From: Heterotrichella gracilis
Lineage: Eukaryota; Sar; Xanthophyceae; Tribonematales; Xanthonemataceae
Direction: 5' to 3'
DNA: 64,000 nucleotides
Assembly: GCA_032358255.1 (NCBI GenBank)
Contig: JAULBX010000559.1
Coordinates: forward strand, 62,001-126,000
Shown: one piece after another, positions 34,220 through 46,529 of the stretch
Numbering within the stretch: the first letter of the stretch is position 1
Layout of the letters: every line of letters starts with the position of its first letter
Translations under genes and position numbers: made by a program
The notes under the pieces: generated by a model
Database searches by the model: none
The model's input: only the letters and a program-made list of their open reading frames with translations
Told to the model about the DNA's origin: nothing

Positions 34220-36006
34220 TCATGAGTCCTCAGAATCACTGCTGACGTAGCCCCCTGGAAGGCCGCTGATCCCACAGCCATCCTCTGTGTGTTGCCACCC
34301 CCCCTCCCCAGCGACTGAAGCTGCATCCAAGCGCGCCCCCGACTGCAGTGCCGAGGGTATGCTGCCGCACGCCTCGTGCCACAGGACTGCTGTGCGCACG
34401 TTGCTGTACCATCCTGCAAGACCAGTGGGCAGTCAAAGAGCATGCAGCAACGTGATTTACTCTTGTAAGACGTTGCATTAGGTAATATAATTTGATATAA
34501 ATGCAGTGTGATTTGATGCATGCTGCTGATGCAGCCGACATCCCGCCATGGCGCGCCAGGCACATGGCATGATCAATGTTTAACTCAATCAAAACCTCTG
34601 CGCCCCATACCATACTCAATGTGATACCTGTGCCGATCAAAACGCAAGGTGCACGCAACATGGTGCTAGACATGCTGTACCATAGCCACAACAATGAAAC
34701 AAATCAAATTACCTGTACTCATCTCTTCCTCAGGCACAAACAGTGCCACTGGCATGAGCCGCAGGTGCAGGCGGTGGTCATTGCAGGCGTCCAGGAGCAG
34801 GTGCTCAGCGCCCGCCACTCGGGGTGCATAGGTCAAGACGGCGTATCCTTGCTGCCCGATGAGCATAGCTATGGTCTCCATGAGGAGCGTGATGCCGTCT
34901 TTGTAGTATACAAGGTCTGCTCCAATTACCACCAATTTGGATGGCTCCTTTTGCAGGAGCTCCCTGAAATCAGGACAGCAATTTGAGTGTCCACACGGAA
35001 GGTGCAGTAAAATGTGCCCAGGCAGGTAGCAACAAATGGCATTGCCAGGAATAAATTAGTACGAAAGTACGAAAGTACGAAAGTACCCTGTTTATTTTCT
35101 TCTAAAGAAGTGGCTTTTTTGTCAAATGGTCGGACGCATGGCGGACCCAAGGGATCACCATCTGCCATACATCCTATTGTTCATCGTGATCCCATGTGCG
35201 GGTAAAGCACCCACCTAGCCAGCGCCAGAAGGTCATGCCCTTGCAGGCCCGCACTTCCCCACTGCAGCTTGTGGACTGCAACGTTACTGCAGCAATTCAA
35301 TTTGACGTTTTCTTTTGCCAGCTGCAGCATGTCGTCATCCGCATCTGTCATGTGCACCTGTTGCGCCATGCGGGAGGCGTAGATCCCGCATGCCCCAGCG
35401 CCACAACCCAGCTCTACAACAGAATGGCCCTGAAAGAGCTCGCCATATGCTTTGAGGAACCTGCAGGCCGCACGTGCAGAAGAGAGTGTTGATAACCAGT
35501 GAGTTCAACAATGTATCTTACAGCGTCTATGGTACAAAGCTGGTGTTTTGGCAAGGCATAAGCCTGTGTTTGGCTGTGTAGGCCAATGCTTGTATCCAAT
35601 GGGCATTGGTATCCATTGGACGTTGCACGTACCACAACAGCGCTTGTGCTGCACCGCTGAACCGCCCACCGGTTGCATCCCCCAACGAGTCTGAGTGGGA
35701 TGCCCGCGCGTTGCGCTGGTGGTGCAGGGCCTGCAGGTTCAGACAGGCGTTGACTGTCACCGCGTGGACAGCATGCCTTGCGCAGGGAGCTGGACCTGTT
35801 CTATGGGTTCACATGCACCATGCCGTCCCACCAGTAGAGGTGTGGACACTATCGTGATACAAGCCTGTCTTGCTTCGCACCGGGTGTATCAGCCTGAGCA
35901 GCAAGACTGGATCAGAACTGCCAGGGGTAGACAGGTCAACCTGCAGCAGCTCAGTGTCTCCTGTTGCAGATACTTGCTCGCTCTCGTCTTCAGAGGGTGC
36001 TACCAT
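34220..36006 (-). CDS. METTL21-type (Methyltransf_16) protein methyltransferase
   Basis: Five exons, 36006-35819, 35656-35633, 35460-35215, 34963-34719 and 34413-34220, give 298 residues. SAM-binding motif I reads VVELGCGAGACG (about 85-96), followed by the acidic motif II TDAD. The post-II DLVYY (about 168-172) is the D-x-x-Y motif of the METTL21/FAM86 seven-beta-strand lysine methyltransferases. Members methylate Lys on chaperones or translation factors; the target here cannot be told. Exon 2 is only 24 nt and is required to keep frame between the GGTA end of exon 1 and WFLKAYGELF. The last 45 residues are acidic and Gly-rich and extend beyond the usual domain. The frame opens upstream with GTG, so I took the ATG at 36006. 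Confidence 0.86.
35058..35086. repeat. Microrepeat of unit GTACGAAA
   Basis: About three and a half copies of GTACGAAA in the methyltransferase intron between exons 3 and 4. Confidence 0.9.
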
Positions 36007-36648
36007 ATGCGGCACGCTCGATTATACACGTCTTGCAGAGTCTGTTGCGAAGTTCGTGACTGGGCTGGGTAGCTAGAGTATAGCATGCATGCATTGGTTA
36101 GAGAGTTTCTCTGAAGGCGATTGCCTGCTCCAAGCTTCTCATTTAACTCAGCAAAACGGGCGCAATCTGAACTAGTGTTTCAACCCAGTTGCTAGCACTA
36201 GTTGAACTGGTCGTGTTGCAAGGCCACGCTGATAATACGCCAGGTTTGACGGTATTTGAATATGCATGCATATGGTGCGCTGTCCACAGTGCCCACTTTT
36301 CTGCAGACACAAGGGTCCGTGTGCATAACACCAATCCTCCGGCAAACTGCAGGCGATAAAGCGCCCACACAGCACGTCTCTAACACCAGAGTAGCGGTGC
36401 AAAAGCCTAGCATAACTAGTTTGACCCCTTGTTCTATCCAGCCACCAGGAAACACACCCTGCATACCTTGTCCAGTCCTAGCCAGCGTTTCGAGAGGCTT
36501 GGTACCACAGGAGATTGGAAACCTTTTGGCCTTCTCTTCTTTGTCACCCAGTTTACGCAGAATTTATCCTGACAGTCTGTATAGCTAGACGTCAATGGAA
36601 AGTTTACACTAGGGATGATCTGGGCTTGCGCTATAGTCTGCGCAAACC
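36007..36648. promoter_or_regulatory. Shared divergent promoter, methyltransferase and PC-esterase
   Basis: These 642 bp separate the two start codons. No gene or named element is supported. Confidence 0.6.
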
Positions 36649-39062
36649 ATGACGAGGAGCTCGAGAAATCAATACGAAAAAGACCCTTTGTGTGCTGTCA
36701 ACCCTGCTGACATACACGAGGAGTTTGGTCTCTCTAGAGCTGCTGCCTTGGTTGGGATCATAACGGTGATCGTGGGAGGGGTGGCTTACCTATCCTTGCA
36801 CGATGCCTCGCCTAGACCAGCAATACTGGAGCCAGTAAAGCCCCTACCTCGGTGAGTGCTGAGATTGTCCACGCCAGGGCCCCCGCAAAGTGCGTGGAGT
36901 TTTTGTGTACCCATGGTGACAAAACCTAGCTGCAACCATACTACAGCCAGAATGCAAGGTTGGCCAGCCCAGTTTAAGCTGGTGCTACTTGTCTACTTGA
37001 GTGCATTGGTTGGTTGGTTGGTCAGCTTCGTTATCAATTTTTGGGACTTTCTTAAGCGTCCCCTTGTCTTGTTGCAGGCCGGGCCCACGGGCAGTGTTCC
37101 GGTTCCCTCACACCGGCAGCTGCCCACTATCAGTCAATGCAGGGGGATGGACTGGAATGCCATACGTCAGGTAAAGGCTGCTGACAGCGCGTACACACAA
37201 GCGGTGAAATTGAACCTTGTCATCCCATGCAAACCGTGTGTGGGCTACCCTTGTACTGAGTCACTGCCACTATATCTCCCTCAGCTGTGATGAGACCACA
37301 AGAGCGGTGGCAACTTGTGGGCCCGACCACAACAACTACTGGCAGTGGAGCGCCAACGCCACGCAGTGCGGCGCAGCCAGGCTGGCCAGGGCTGAGTTTG
37401 AGAAGATGTTCCACCAGAAGTGGGTGGTGGTTGCGGGGGACTCCATAACAAGATACTTCTTTGCGGCGCTGCTGCGGGCACTGGGTGACGGAAGTGAGTA
37501 TTGCATACTCGATTGGGGGAGAAAATGGGCGCATTTACGTGGCCCTGCTGCTGACCAAGTTGAGCATGTTTGCCTGTTGCGCATGGATTAATACCCATAC
37601 CCACACGTGCACGTTGGCCCCCAGTCATAGTAATCTGTCACATTGTCCTGGGAGCTTCATAAAATAAAGCAGGAAATTGACCAGGCGTTTTGGGCGTGCG
37701 CGTGTGCAGGCGAGGTGATAAAGTTCAAGCACCAGAGCTTTGAGTACGTGCTCCCAAGCCACACGCGCGCCTCCTTTGTGTGGTCGCCCTTTGCATCCAA
37801 CCTCACCGACCTCTTTGACAGCTGGTCAGGCAACGCAACAGCGCCGAATGTGCTGGTCATGGGGGTGGGGCTGTGGCACATGCTACACCAGTCGGGAGAG
37901 GCGCAGGACTACAGGTGCGGGCAGCAATGGGCACAAGCGGGTGATCACTGGCATGTGCATGCTGCAAATAAATCCAGGGCAATGTACGTCTTTATTTTGG
38001 CATTTTTGCATCTATGCCCTGCGCGGTACACATAGTAGATGTTTGCAACACTTATGGGGCAGCAGTGCTGCATGGCAAGCTGTGGGCTGCATGTCATCCA
38101 CATGCAGCACCCCTAGGCTCATTTGGCGACCTAGGCTTGCCAATATTGGCATGGACCAGTTACTGCCACAATAAATGGCATCAATTAGAGAAATGCTAGA
38201 ATTTCAGCGGGACTAGAATATTCCCAGGAGACTTGCTACACCCCATTATGCAATATCTCCTCCTGGCAGGCCCTCCAACGCAAGGAAACACATGTAGACC
38301 ATGCTTTCCCCCACGCAGGCACCAGCTGCTGTACCTGCGTGAGGCGGTGGAGCGCATGCGCGCCTCCATCTCGGGCCCACCCCCGATCATGTTCTGGTTC
38401 AGCATCACCGAGCTGGCATTCGACAAGCTGGGCACCGAGATCAAGCGGCAGCGCCTGGTCCCCAGCAAGGTGGATAGCTACAACCTGGCGGTGGCGGCCA
38501 GCGGGCTGCTGCAGCCGCATGGGCCCTTCCACCTGGTGGACATCCACCACATGACGGAAGGTAGGGGAAGGTGTATGGTTGTGGTAGCAAATGCTGTGGT
38601 ACTTTGAACTTGTGGGGAGCAAGCAGATACAGGTAAGTTGCCAACTGAGATGCCAAGAAAGATGCATACACCAGTTGTGGTCGCTTGCCATGCACACGCT
38701 TTGGGATAGGGTTAAGTATTTGGGCGTTGGCAGTGGTACGCCTACTGAGCTCCAACATGCAGATGTATGGTGCTGCACGTACCATACAATCAGGTACCCT
38801 TGGCGACTAGTACCCTTGGCGACTAGTACCATACAATCAGGTACCCTTGGCGTCATTGAGACCTTGAAGTACACCATCGCCCAGGTTGGGAGGCGAGTGC
38901 TAGTTACCCCATGTTGGTGCACTGTTTCCGCTGTGCGCCAACACCTTGCAATGCTGTGCAGGGTGTGGGTCGGACTGCACCGCTGATGGCATCCACTTTG
39001 CCAACAGCACGTACGACACCGCGCTGCAAGTGTGGGCCAATGTGGTCAAGTTGAAAACGTGA
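36649..39062 (+). CDS. PC-esterase-type (CASD1/TBL-like) type II membrane protein
   Basis: Six exons, 36649-36851, 37078-37170, 37285-37493, 37710-37914, 38319-38560 and 38962-39062, give 350 residues. A single membrane segment at about 31-50 (AAALVGIITVIVGGVAYLSL) follows a short N-terminal tail, so the bulk should lie in the Golgi or ER lumen. The GDS motif WVVVAGDSITRYF has its Ser at 152, and the C-terminal DGIHF gives Asp326 and His329. These are the two signatures of the GDSL/PC-esterase fold used by plant TBL polysaccharide O-acetyltransferases and by the luminal domain of animal CASD1. Luminal sequons (NAT, NLT, NST) fit. The likely role is adding or removing O-acetyl groups on a glycan; donor and acceptor are not deducible. 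No multi-pass acyltransferase domain follows, unlike CASD1. Confidence 0.85.
38780..38851. repeat. Intronic 47-bp tandem duplication, 1.5 copies
   Basis: ACCATACAATCAGGTACCC, CTTGGCGACTAGT (this part twice), then ACCATACAATCAGG and CTTGGCG again, with almost no divergence. It is a young duplication in the intron before the last PC-esterase exon. Confidence 0.92.
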
Positions 39063-39306
39063 GCAGCGAGCAGGAGGGTCCATGGGGGATGGCTGGCGGG
39101 TAGGACTAAAAGCTGTGTATGGGCCTTTAGCAGGGTATGACCTCGGTGTAGAACGCAGCACAGCATGCACAGGGCCACTGACTGATCACTGGCAGCTAGA
39201 TTAGAAAGAAAGCAGTAAGGGAACGCACAAAGGATCATTCAGGTGATTTTCAGTCCATAATTTATGCCAGTGCTTGCGGATGGGTGGTGTACATTAAATG
39301 TGTGAG

Positions 39307-39344
<38 letters not shown>

Positions 39345-40255
39345 CTGATTGGATGAAAGTGTGACAGTCTCTGTTGCATGCCCAACTTCTTCCTTTTCCA
39401 CATTCAATTGAATTGTACATCACAGTGTGCAGAATGTCTGCTGCAGAGAGCTTCATAGGTAGCAGACAGCCTAACCATCAATGTCATATGACTATCTCCA
39501 TCAGGGTGAATAGCCAGAGCCGTGCATGATGGATCATGATGTTCATACATTACATGCGTGGTCTCAAGGGGACGCATCCACCGATACGATAGTTGCCAAA
39601 CGCCAGGCACTCCTGTCCAACACAATACGCTTATACAGAATAACAGAATAATGATGAAAAGCCCGCCGCAGTCCGAGATCATGATATACGCTGGCGGAGT
39701 GCCACTGGCAGGCAACTTCCCCGGTGTTGCAATTGCTGCTGTAACATTCTCTGATCAGAGTCAGATTTTCTCCGCCACTTTCCCCCCACCCGGCCACCAC
39801 ATAACACACATCTGCAGTACGACGTGCATTCCCCCAATAATTAGCGTACTTGCGTGATGGGCACCCAGTGAGCTCTGATACAACCCTTTCAACATGCTAC
39901 TGTCACCCGCCTGCCGATAATAAATTCCAGGTTGGGAATAGAAATTGCTGTCTGTACAGATGAAGGCACAATTCGAGAAGTTTGTTCAATACAACTATGT
40001 TTTGAAATATTAGCGTGAGCGCAGTTGATATCGAATCGATGACACGAAAGATTTATCTCTGAGATTGCATTCAAAATCAAGGATCCTCGTGACCCAAGCC
40101 CACATACCCACTATACAACCCAAAGAATGTGTCTGTTTTAAGCATGGATTTACCACAACACACCAGAAGGATCACAACGCACGCTTTGCATTCAAAACGT
40201 GCCCCCGAGGTCAATCAATAGAAAGCCACCAACCCCAGGGCAATCTGGACATGAT
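39063..40255. other. Convergent intergenic with a GT microsatellite
   Basis: Lies between the 3' ends of the PC-esterase and M48 genes. It holds the (GT)n tract at 39309-39343 and no supported gene. Confidence 0.7.
39309..39343. repeat. (GT)n microsatellite, about 17 units
   Basis: Uninterrupted GT dinucleotide run downstream of the PC-esterase gene. Confidence 0.97.
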
Positions 40256-42020
40256 TCACCGATTGTTGTTTGTGGCAGCTGCTGTGTTGGGCTTGACACG
40301 GTGGCGCCGGTTCCTGGCGATTAGCGCCTGGTACTGCGCGCTCTGCGCCCACTGGTCAATCTCCTTTGCGCGCATTACAGGCAGAGGGTGCGACAGGGCG
40401 CGGGTCTGCGCATTCCTCAGGTACCAACCCAGTGGGCTGGAGGTGGCTTCGTCGTATGATCGAGCTTGGCTGCAGGCATGCAACGAGCATTGTTAAAAAG
40501 GCCACATAAAACCTGACAGATAAGTAAATGATGTTGTAGGCAGCGGCCCTCATGAGCACCCCATGCACTCATATGATATAATGACATATGACATCACCGG
40601 TACATCCGAGTAGCAACCATCCAAGCATGACACAGCCATTGCATTTACTCACCGTAGGAAGGCATCAATATTGAGCTCATTTGCAAAGGAGGGCGAGCCA
40701 CCCGCAAGCTTCATGAGGGCGCTGATGACAACCCTAGGGTCCTGCGCAACCAGCAGCGCCGCTCGGTCGCAGGTGAGCTCAGCCGCACGCAGCCAGCGCA
40801 TCAGGCCCTCCTCGACGGCACCTACAGCAATGCAACTCGCATTTCAGAAAGTTCAGGAAAGGTGTTTCCCTTGATAGACATACTTGCACATGTGACTGTA
40901 AGTTTGAAAATGCAAGAATGGTGAGCTGGTGAAGCGGCGAATCCCATGGGCATGCATCTGAATGGCATCCCAATGCACGCATTGACTAGATGGCATTCAT
41001 TGCAATGCATGTTTGTTGCAAATATTCTCAGCAAGCAGATATGTCACCAGGCCTGCCAAATCAGCCTCCATTACCTGACACCACCGGCAGCAAGGAGACA
41101 GTCCCGCTGGCGAGCACGTTTGCCACAGTGAGCCACACGCCGTGGTCGCACTTGAGGTGCCCCAGCTCGTGTGCGATCACTGCCTGCACCTCCTCGGGCG
41201 TCAGGAGCTCCAGCAACGCGGTGTGCACCACGATAAACGGCTTGCGGCCAGAAATGGCTAGTGTGTAAGCGTTCGGCACCGGGTTCTGCACCAATGTGTG
41301 CACACCACTCTGTTAAAGATAGGGATCTGGACAGGGTTCCAAGCCAGCAAGTGGGTTGGAAATAGTTGCGACTTGTTCGGGTGATGGGGCGAGGTGGTGC
41401 TTACCTGGCGAACATACAAGTCTGGAGGGTCCAGCTGCAGGATGGTGGATGCCTCTATGAGCAGCTTGTAAAAGCTGGGCAGCTGGTCTGGGCCCACCAG
41501 GACCGACGTTGCGATGTTTTCAAGCAGCAGAACCTGCTCAGTAACCGGCCCTGCAGGGGACAGTAAGCTCGCTGAGTACCCATCACTGGCCAAAACAATG
41601 TTGGGTAAGTTGCGGCTATTGACAAAAGTCCACCCACCTAATAGGCCTTTGGCGAAACTGCCCAGGCCTGGCAGCGACCGTAGCAGCCCTGTGTTTTGCT
41701 GGTCCAGGGGATGGCTGAAGTCATCACCTTGAAGGCCTTCAAGAACAAGCACCTTGCTAGCCTTGGCGGCACTAGGTGTGGGAATAGGGGTTTCTATTGT
41801 CACGGGTATTTGTGTCGAGCTTGGGTGTGGAGTCTGAAGAAACACACACAAGGTTAGGCTCAGCACAGAGAGACGACGAGACACCCTTTATAGTGAAGTC
41901 AAGCTGCAGCACCACGTACACTGGCATTTGAAGCAGCTCTACAGCCTTGCCGGTACTGCTTTCTGGAAGGCCACAGTGCCCTGCTGTGTCCACAACCTGG
42001 GTGCAGATGTACCGAGCCAT
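40256..42020 (-). CDS. Plastid-type M48 family zinc metalloprotease (5' exon unresolved)
   Basis: Five exons are firm: 41833-41638, 41550-41405, 41309-41075, 40821-40653 and 40469-40256, coding 319 residues in phase. The zinc motif HELGH lies in VIAHELGHLKCDHG, with the third ligand expected in the AAELTCDRAALL helix. The segments DDFSHPLDQQNT, LLLENIATSV, NAYTLAISGRKPFIVVHT and EATSSPLGWYLRNAQT align along their length with the plant M48 protein of the At3g27110 type, which is predicted to be plastid-located. It lacks the multi-pass region of Ste24. The N-terminal leader must come from an exon upstream of 41833. The frame with ATG at 42020 spliced at the CCA-GTG or TAC-GTG donors would keep phase, but the peptide is not typical of a transit peptide, so the true start is open. 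Confidence 0.9.
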
Positions 42021-42856
42021 GTCGCCCTGCTGCGCAAAACATTGCAAGAGGAGCAGAGGCTGCCGTAGCAAACGTTTTTTAAGGGCGTATCTGCTCAAGG
42101 CTTTGTACCCTGTGGTTACAACCTCACAATGTAACACAGCCTCACACAATTGCGTGTCATCACATGCTCGCCATTGACGAGAGTAGCAGTAAGAATGTTG
42201 GAACAACCAATTGCTTTGCTTAACAATAACCTACAGGCCCACGAAAGCCGAGGCTTTGTGCGGAGTAGACTGATACTTTTGGTCAAGTATCACTGCGATA
42301 CAGAACTCGCGTGGGTTGTGAGGTTGCCAGCAGTCCAGGTGGGCGAATGCATGCGGGTCGGTCAGCAGCACTAGTGTTGCAGCAGTCACCTGCCAACCAC
42401 CACCCATGTATGTCCCAGTGCAGACACCCTTTACTTGTTCCTATTCTAAATCCTTTCCCACCTCAAAATGCATGCATGCAAATGCTGTTCAACGTCCTCG
42501 CTTGCGTTCTTATATGCGTTTCCCCTTGCACTTTATTCAACCACAAGCATGTGTACGCAAGCGAGGGACTCTTCCACCCTTGCAAAGCCTTTCTTGGTAA
42601 GCAAGGTCTTTGTTGTTTAATTGACCCTAATAACCTGTTCTATTCTTGAGATCAGTCGGGGCCGTGTCTGTGACAAGTTCGCCAAAACCCTTGTCCAGGA
42701 AAGCAGTCACTGATCAGGATACAAACCCAACAATTGCTGGCTCGTGCACTGGCTCCTCAGCAGATACATCATTTCACTTGAATCATATGGCCTCAACGGG
42801 CACGTCATAACTCCTTGACACCGAGAAGTTTCTGGAAGGAGTCTCACCTGAAGAGT
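42021..42856. promoter_or_regulatory. Divergent region, M48 protease and RING protein
   Basis: Probable shared promoter of about 0.8 kb, which may also hold the unresolved first exon of the M48 gene. Confidence 0.5.
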
Positions 42857-44527
42857 ATGATCATATTTTTCACCAACTTTGGTGGAGGAAACAGAGGGGG
42901 ATCGCAATGGTTCCTGGGCCCTTTAATCTTTATTCTGCCCCTTTTGTTTCAATCTGGACTGCTGGATTACCTAGGGCTTCCGTTCTTCAACGGATGGGTA
43001 AGCACATGCGAGCATGCATGCATGCATGCATGCGTAATATTGTCATCGCTGTTGCTACTGCTGCCCACTTGCAACAACAACGCATACCCCTTTATTTATG
43101 GTAAATTGTTTGCGTGTTGCTGTGCCACCTGCATCTGCCCCTTTTTTGACACAAAGCACCGCTCAACAGCCAACTACCTGCTGACCAGCTTGTCTGTCCA
43201 TGTCACAGGGCACGGGAGTGGTGCACACATACAACTCACAGACAGGGTGGCAGACAAGCTCACGCACACGTAGACCTTCAATCTCAGCGCCCACCCCCCG
43301 GGAGCCAGCGCAGGATGCCGACGTGCACGATGTGCAGCTGTCTACCCTGGAAACGGTTGTGTCCTTCCTGTCTCCGCTCTTCTTTCTCTGCGCAATGGCG
43401 TTTGTGTTGTACAAGATGATCCAGCCACAGGTGCAGACAATGGCATATGCTCCATGCCGTTGGCTCCTTTCGCCTGCTGCTTGTGCAAGTTGCGCACCAC
43501 TCCCGCACCCTGCCAGGCAACCTGGGCCAAGCATAGCTTGTGCTCGCCTGGCAGACATGCCGCCATCCCTGCATAGCACAACGAAAGCATTCAGTTGCCC
43601 GATTTGCGGCGCATCAGCACAGCGTTGTTGCATGCCTCAGGGTGCAGTGCCTCTTTTCCCAAACCCTAAACCCTATTTGAACCCTACACACACTGCAGGT
43701 GCAGCAGCACGGGCTATGGCGGGCGCTGCGCCAGGCGCTCTTCACCGGCGTGGCGGGGGGCGACCGCCGGCCCACCCCGCAGGCGCAGACAAGCGCGCGG
43801 CGGCAGCGCCTTGAGCGTGTGACGCAGGCCATCCTCAAGATGCCCACCGAGGTGTTCCACACTAAGCAGGAGCTGGAGGCAATGCCGGTGCATCAGCTCA
43901 AGGTGCGCTGCACCTGCTTTAGGTGAATTGATCGTGCCATGTGGATGCGTACCATATGCGTGGGGTAGCACCGCTGGTGATGCTGCCTGTTCATCAGCAG
44001 AATGGCACAAAATTGAGGTAGGCTCAGGCACCACATGGGTGCAGTTTATTTATGCAACTTGCGAGGCAAGCAATCAATGAATGAACAGGAGGTGTTCCTT
44101 GTAAGTCACCGGGCACATCATGTGGATTCACTGTTCATTTATTTCATATTTTGAATCAATTTGGAATCTCTAAGTACCCTCGTATCCATAGTATTCGCCG
44201 CCAGTTTCGGGCAAAATGAACCACCTGGTGCAGGAGCTGATTGACAAGCGCGGCGTGACCTGCAAGGACCTCTGCCTGGAGAAGCGGGACCTGGTGGAGG
44301 CAATCATGGCGGTGGGAGGCTCCACTGCCACCTCCTGCCCGGTGTGCTGCGAGGACTATGCCAGCAATGACGTGCTGCGGGTGCTGCACTGCAAGCACCG
44401 CTTCCACCTGCCCTGCATCGACAAGTGGTTTCTGTCGTCATCGGACTACAGCAGGGCGCCGGCTTGCCCCATGTGCAACGCTGAGATTCTGCAGGCGGAG
44501 GGGGCGGGTGCTGGGGGAGGGACGTGA
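42857..44527 (+). CDS. Membrane-anchored RING-H2 protein, probable E3 ubiquitin ligase
   Basis: Four exons, 42857-42997, 43209-43430, 43699-43902 and 44234-44527, give 286 residues in phase. Two hydrophobic segments lie at about 17-40 and 98-120 (FLSPLFFLCAMAFVLYKMI). Residues about 170-212 (MPVHQLKELIDKRGV, CLEKRDLVEAI) resemble the small SAP-like helical motif with a cysteine pair seen in MANF/ARMET-like and some E3 proteins. The RING-H2 finger follows: Cys224, Cys227, Cys242, His244, His247, Cys250, Cys267 and Cys270. All eight ligands are present. The spacing between ligands six and seven is 16 residues, longer than the usual ten or so. Membrane anchoring suggests ubiquitylation at the ER or another endomembrane. 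A TTG opens the frame farther upstream; I use the ATG at 42857. Confidence 0.83.
43010..43032. repeat. (GCAT)n tract
   Basis: Five to six GCAT units just past the donor of RING-gene exon 1. Similar tracts lie at 8838-8856 and 59398-59427. Confidence 0.93.
43660..43687. repeat. Interstitial telomere-like motif at an acceptor
   Basis: AAACCCTAAACCCTA and a further AACCCTA form the pyrimidine tract before RING-gene exon 3 (exon starts at 43699). Confidence 0.9.
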
Positions 44528-46529
44528 AGGTTGAGTAGGGTACCGTCTCCAGGGGTGAAAGGGAAAACGGGGCAGCATGGCAGGCAGGGAGATGCGCCCA
44601 GAGTTTTCTCAGAGGCTTGCAGCGTGGGTGTAGCCAAGAGCAGGTGCATAGGCTTTCAGCATCGATGTATGATTCATGACCGACATTGTCTGCAGCGCTA
44701 ACAGCTGGAGTCCATCCTTAGGATGGCGTTCTCGTCCCTGGGATTTGGGAGCAGATTGCAGTACATGTGCATCCTTTGGTTTGGGCTGTAGTGGGCACCC
44801 AATGTTGCATATGCAGCATCATGCATTGGCAAGCACACTGCGAAATATGGCGCATGTTGGAAAAGCAGATGGACTCCTCTCGGGTGCTATCGACCAATGG
44901 ACAGTACTAACTTGCTGCTGCCAGGAGCACTGTGGACTGATAGCTTGTTTCGTGTGCTCAGAAGTTAGTGGCCGCACAGGTCTGTGGTACACTATGCGGT
45001 AAGGTGTCACCCTCCCTGATACTATTGATGGCTTTTGTACATGGTACAGAAACTACGCCACGAGCCACAAGTCCTGCTAGAGGCTGTGCTATACCCTTTT
45101 TGCACAGTAATTGTTGTGACAAGAAACTAAAGTGTGTGGCATTGCTATTAGGGGAATGCTATTATTTTCTTAAGTTGACCAGGCCTCATGCAGCGGAAAC
45201 AGTGCGTGGAGGCGCACATCAGCAATCATGTCCACCAACCTGGCGGCGGCCGCGGGTGTGTTTGGGTACATCAAATCCGAGCACAAGTGACACAGGGAGG
45301 GGTGGTGGGACAGCTTGTCACGTTGGTAGGGGTGAAGGACGTGGCAAGTCAGCAGGCAGGGGCGCGTGTGCTGTTCATGGTTGACCAATGAGGGGTTGCT
45401 CTGCTGGCCGCAGGGCCCCGTGTGAGTGCACCACCATGTGGTGGTGCACTGCTTCCCTTGCTGGCGGCTGCTGTGCCCACCCATTGCTATCAATTCCTCA
45501 GGAACGTGTTGGTGCTGGTTGCTTTAATTGCTACACTAAAAGTGGTCAAGGTTGCCATTGGCGTGCAACTGTGGCCCTTTCCGTGCGGTTTCCCTACCTC
45601 CGCACTCAAACGCTTCCTATTCCCTTTGTGAAGTCAAGGCTGTGGCTATCAAACTACTTTTGTTGGCCACAACACCCCAACTAAGCTCCACCTGGCCCAA
45701 GGAGTACATACATTATATACCCTTTCACCTGGACAGGTCGTTGAAGTCGCAGCGCACAGCGGACCAACCCACAGCTAGCCAACAGTTGGTAGCACATTGA
45801 GCAACGTACAGGCATGAGCAATGTACCAGTTTTCCCGCCACTGCGTCCAACCCCAGTTTAGGATCGCTTCTGTGGGCTTCGGCACAGGCAGGGAGCAGTC
45901 ACACGACAAGCAATGCGTTACCGCCAACACTCCACACCCATATGCATACATAACTTTTGCATGCATGCATCTTGCGTTCAACCACCAGTCACCCCGGGGT
46001 CAAACGCCCACCTTCGTATTCGCCTTCTGATCTAGTCCACGCTTGGGCTTCACAAGCTCGGGTGGTGGTGCCAAGCCCCAGTCAAGGATAGCACGTCCAC
46101 CTGACCTCTTCGGCACTAGTGACACTAGCAGCAACCCACTGCAAGCCGAAGAAACACATAAAGCAGACCTTCCTAAACGGACACTTTCCCAAAAGGGACC
46201 TTCACAGCGGGTACGCGCACCCTCAAACTCGTTGGAGGTTTGCAAGCCTGCACGCCATAGCTATAGGTAGAGGCAGGAGCACGGTGCATGCAGTGTTTGG
46301 TACCCAGTGCGCCCTGAGACACCCTGACGCACACCCACGACACACCCTGAGAACACCGGCTGCCCATCACAACAAAGTAAGTTACAGACGCCACCCTTTG
46401 TCTTCTGCGACAGCAACACGCTCCCCCCGCTTACGGTAGTTTGAGCCTCGTGTGCCCTCGTGTGGTCCCAACCAGATATCTTGTGACCAAAGTGCCATAA
46501 CCCGCCACTGTTTTCTTGGGCCTGTGCAG
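44528..46529. other. Intergenic, no gene seen; contains a near-perfect palindrome
   Basis: These 2.0 kb lie between two plus-strand genes. No open frame has family resemblance. The palindrome at 45425-45450 is described separately. The upstream exon of the next gene, carrying the first base of its ATG, probably lies within the right part. Confidence 0.6.
45425..45450. repeat. Palindrome with 12-bp arms
   Basis: AGTGCACCACCA and TGGTGGTGCACT flank a central TG. It lies in the gene-free stretch upstream of the gene at 46.5 kb. Confidence 0.9.
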
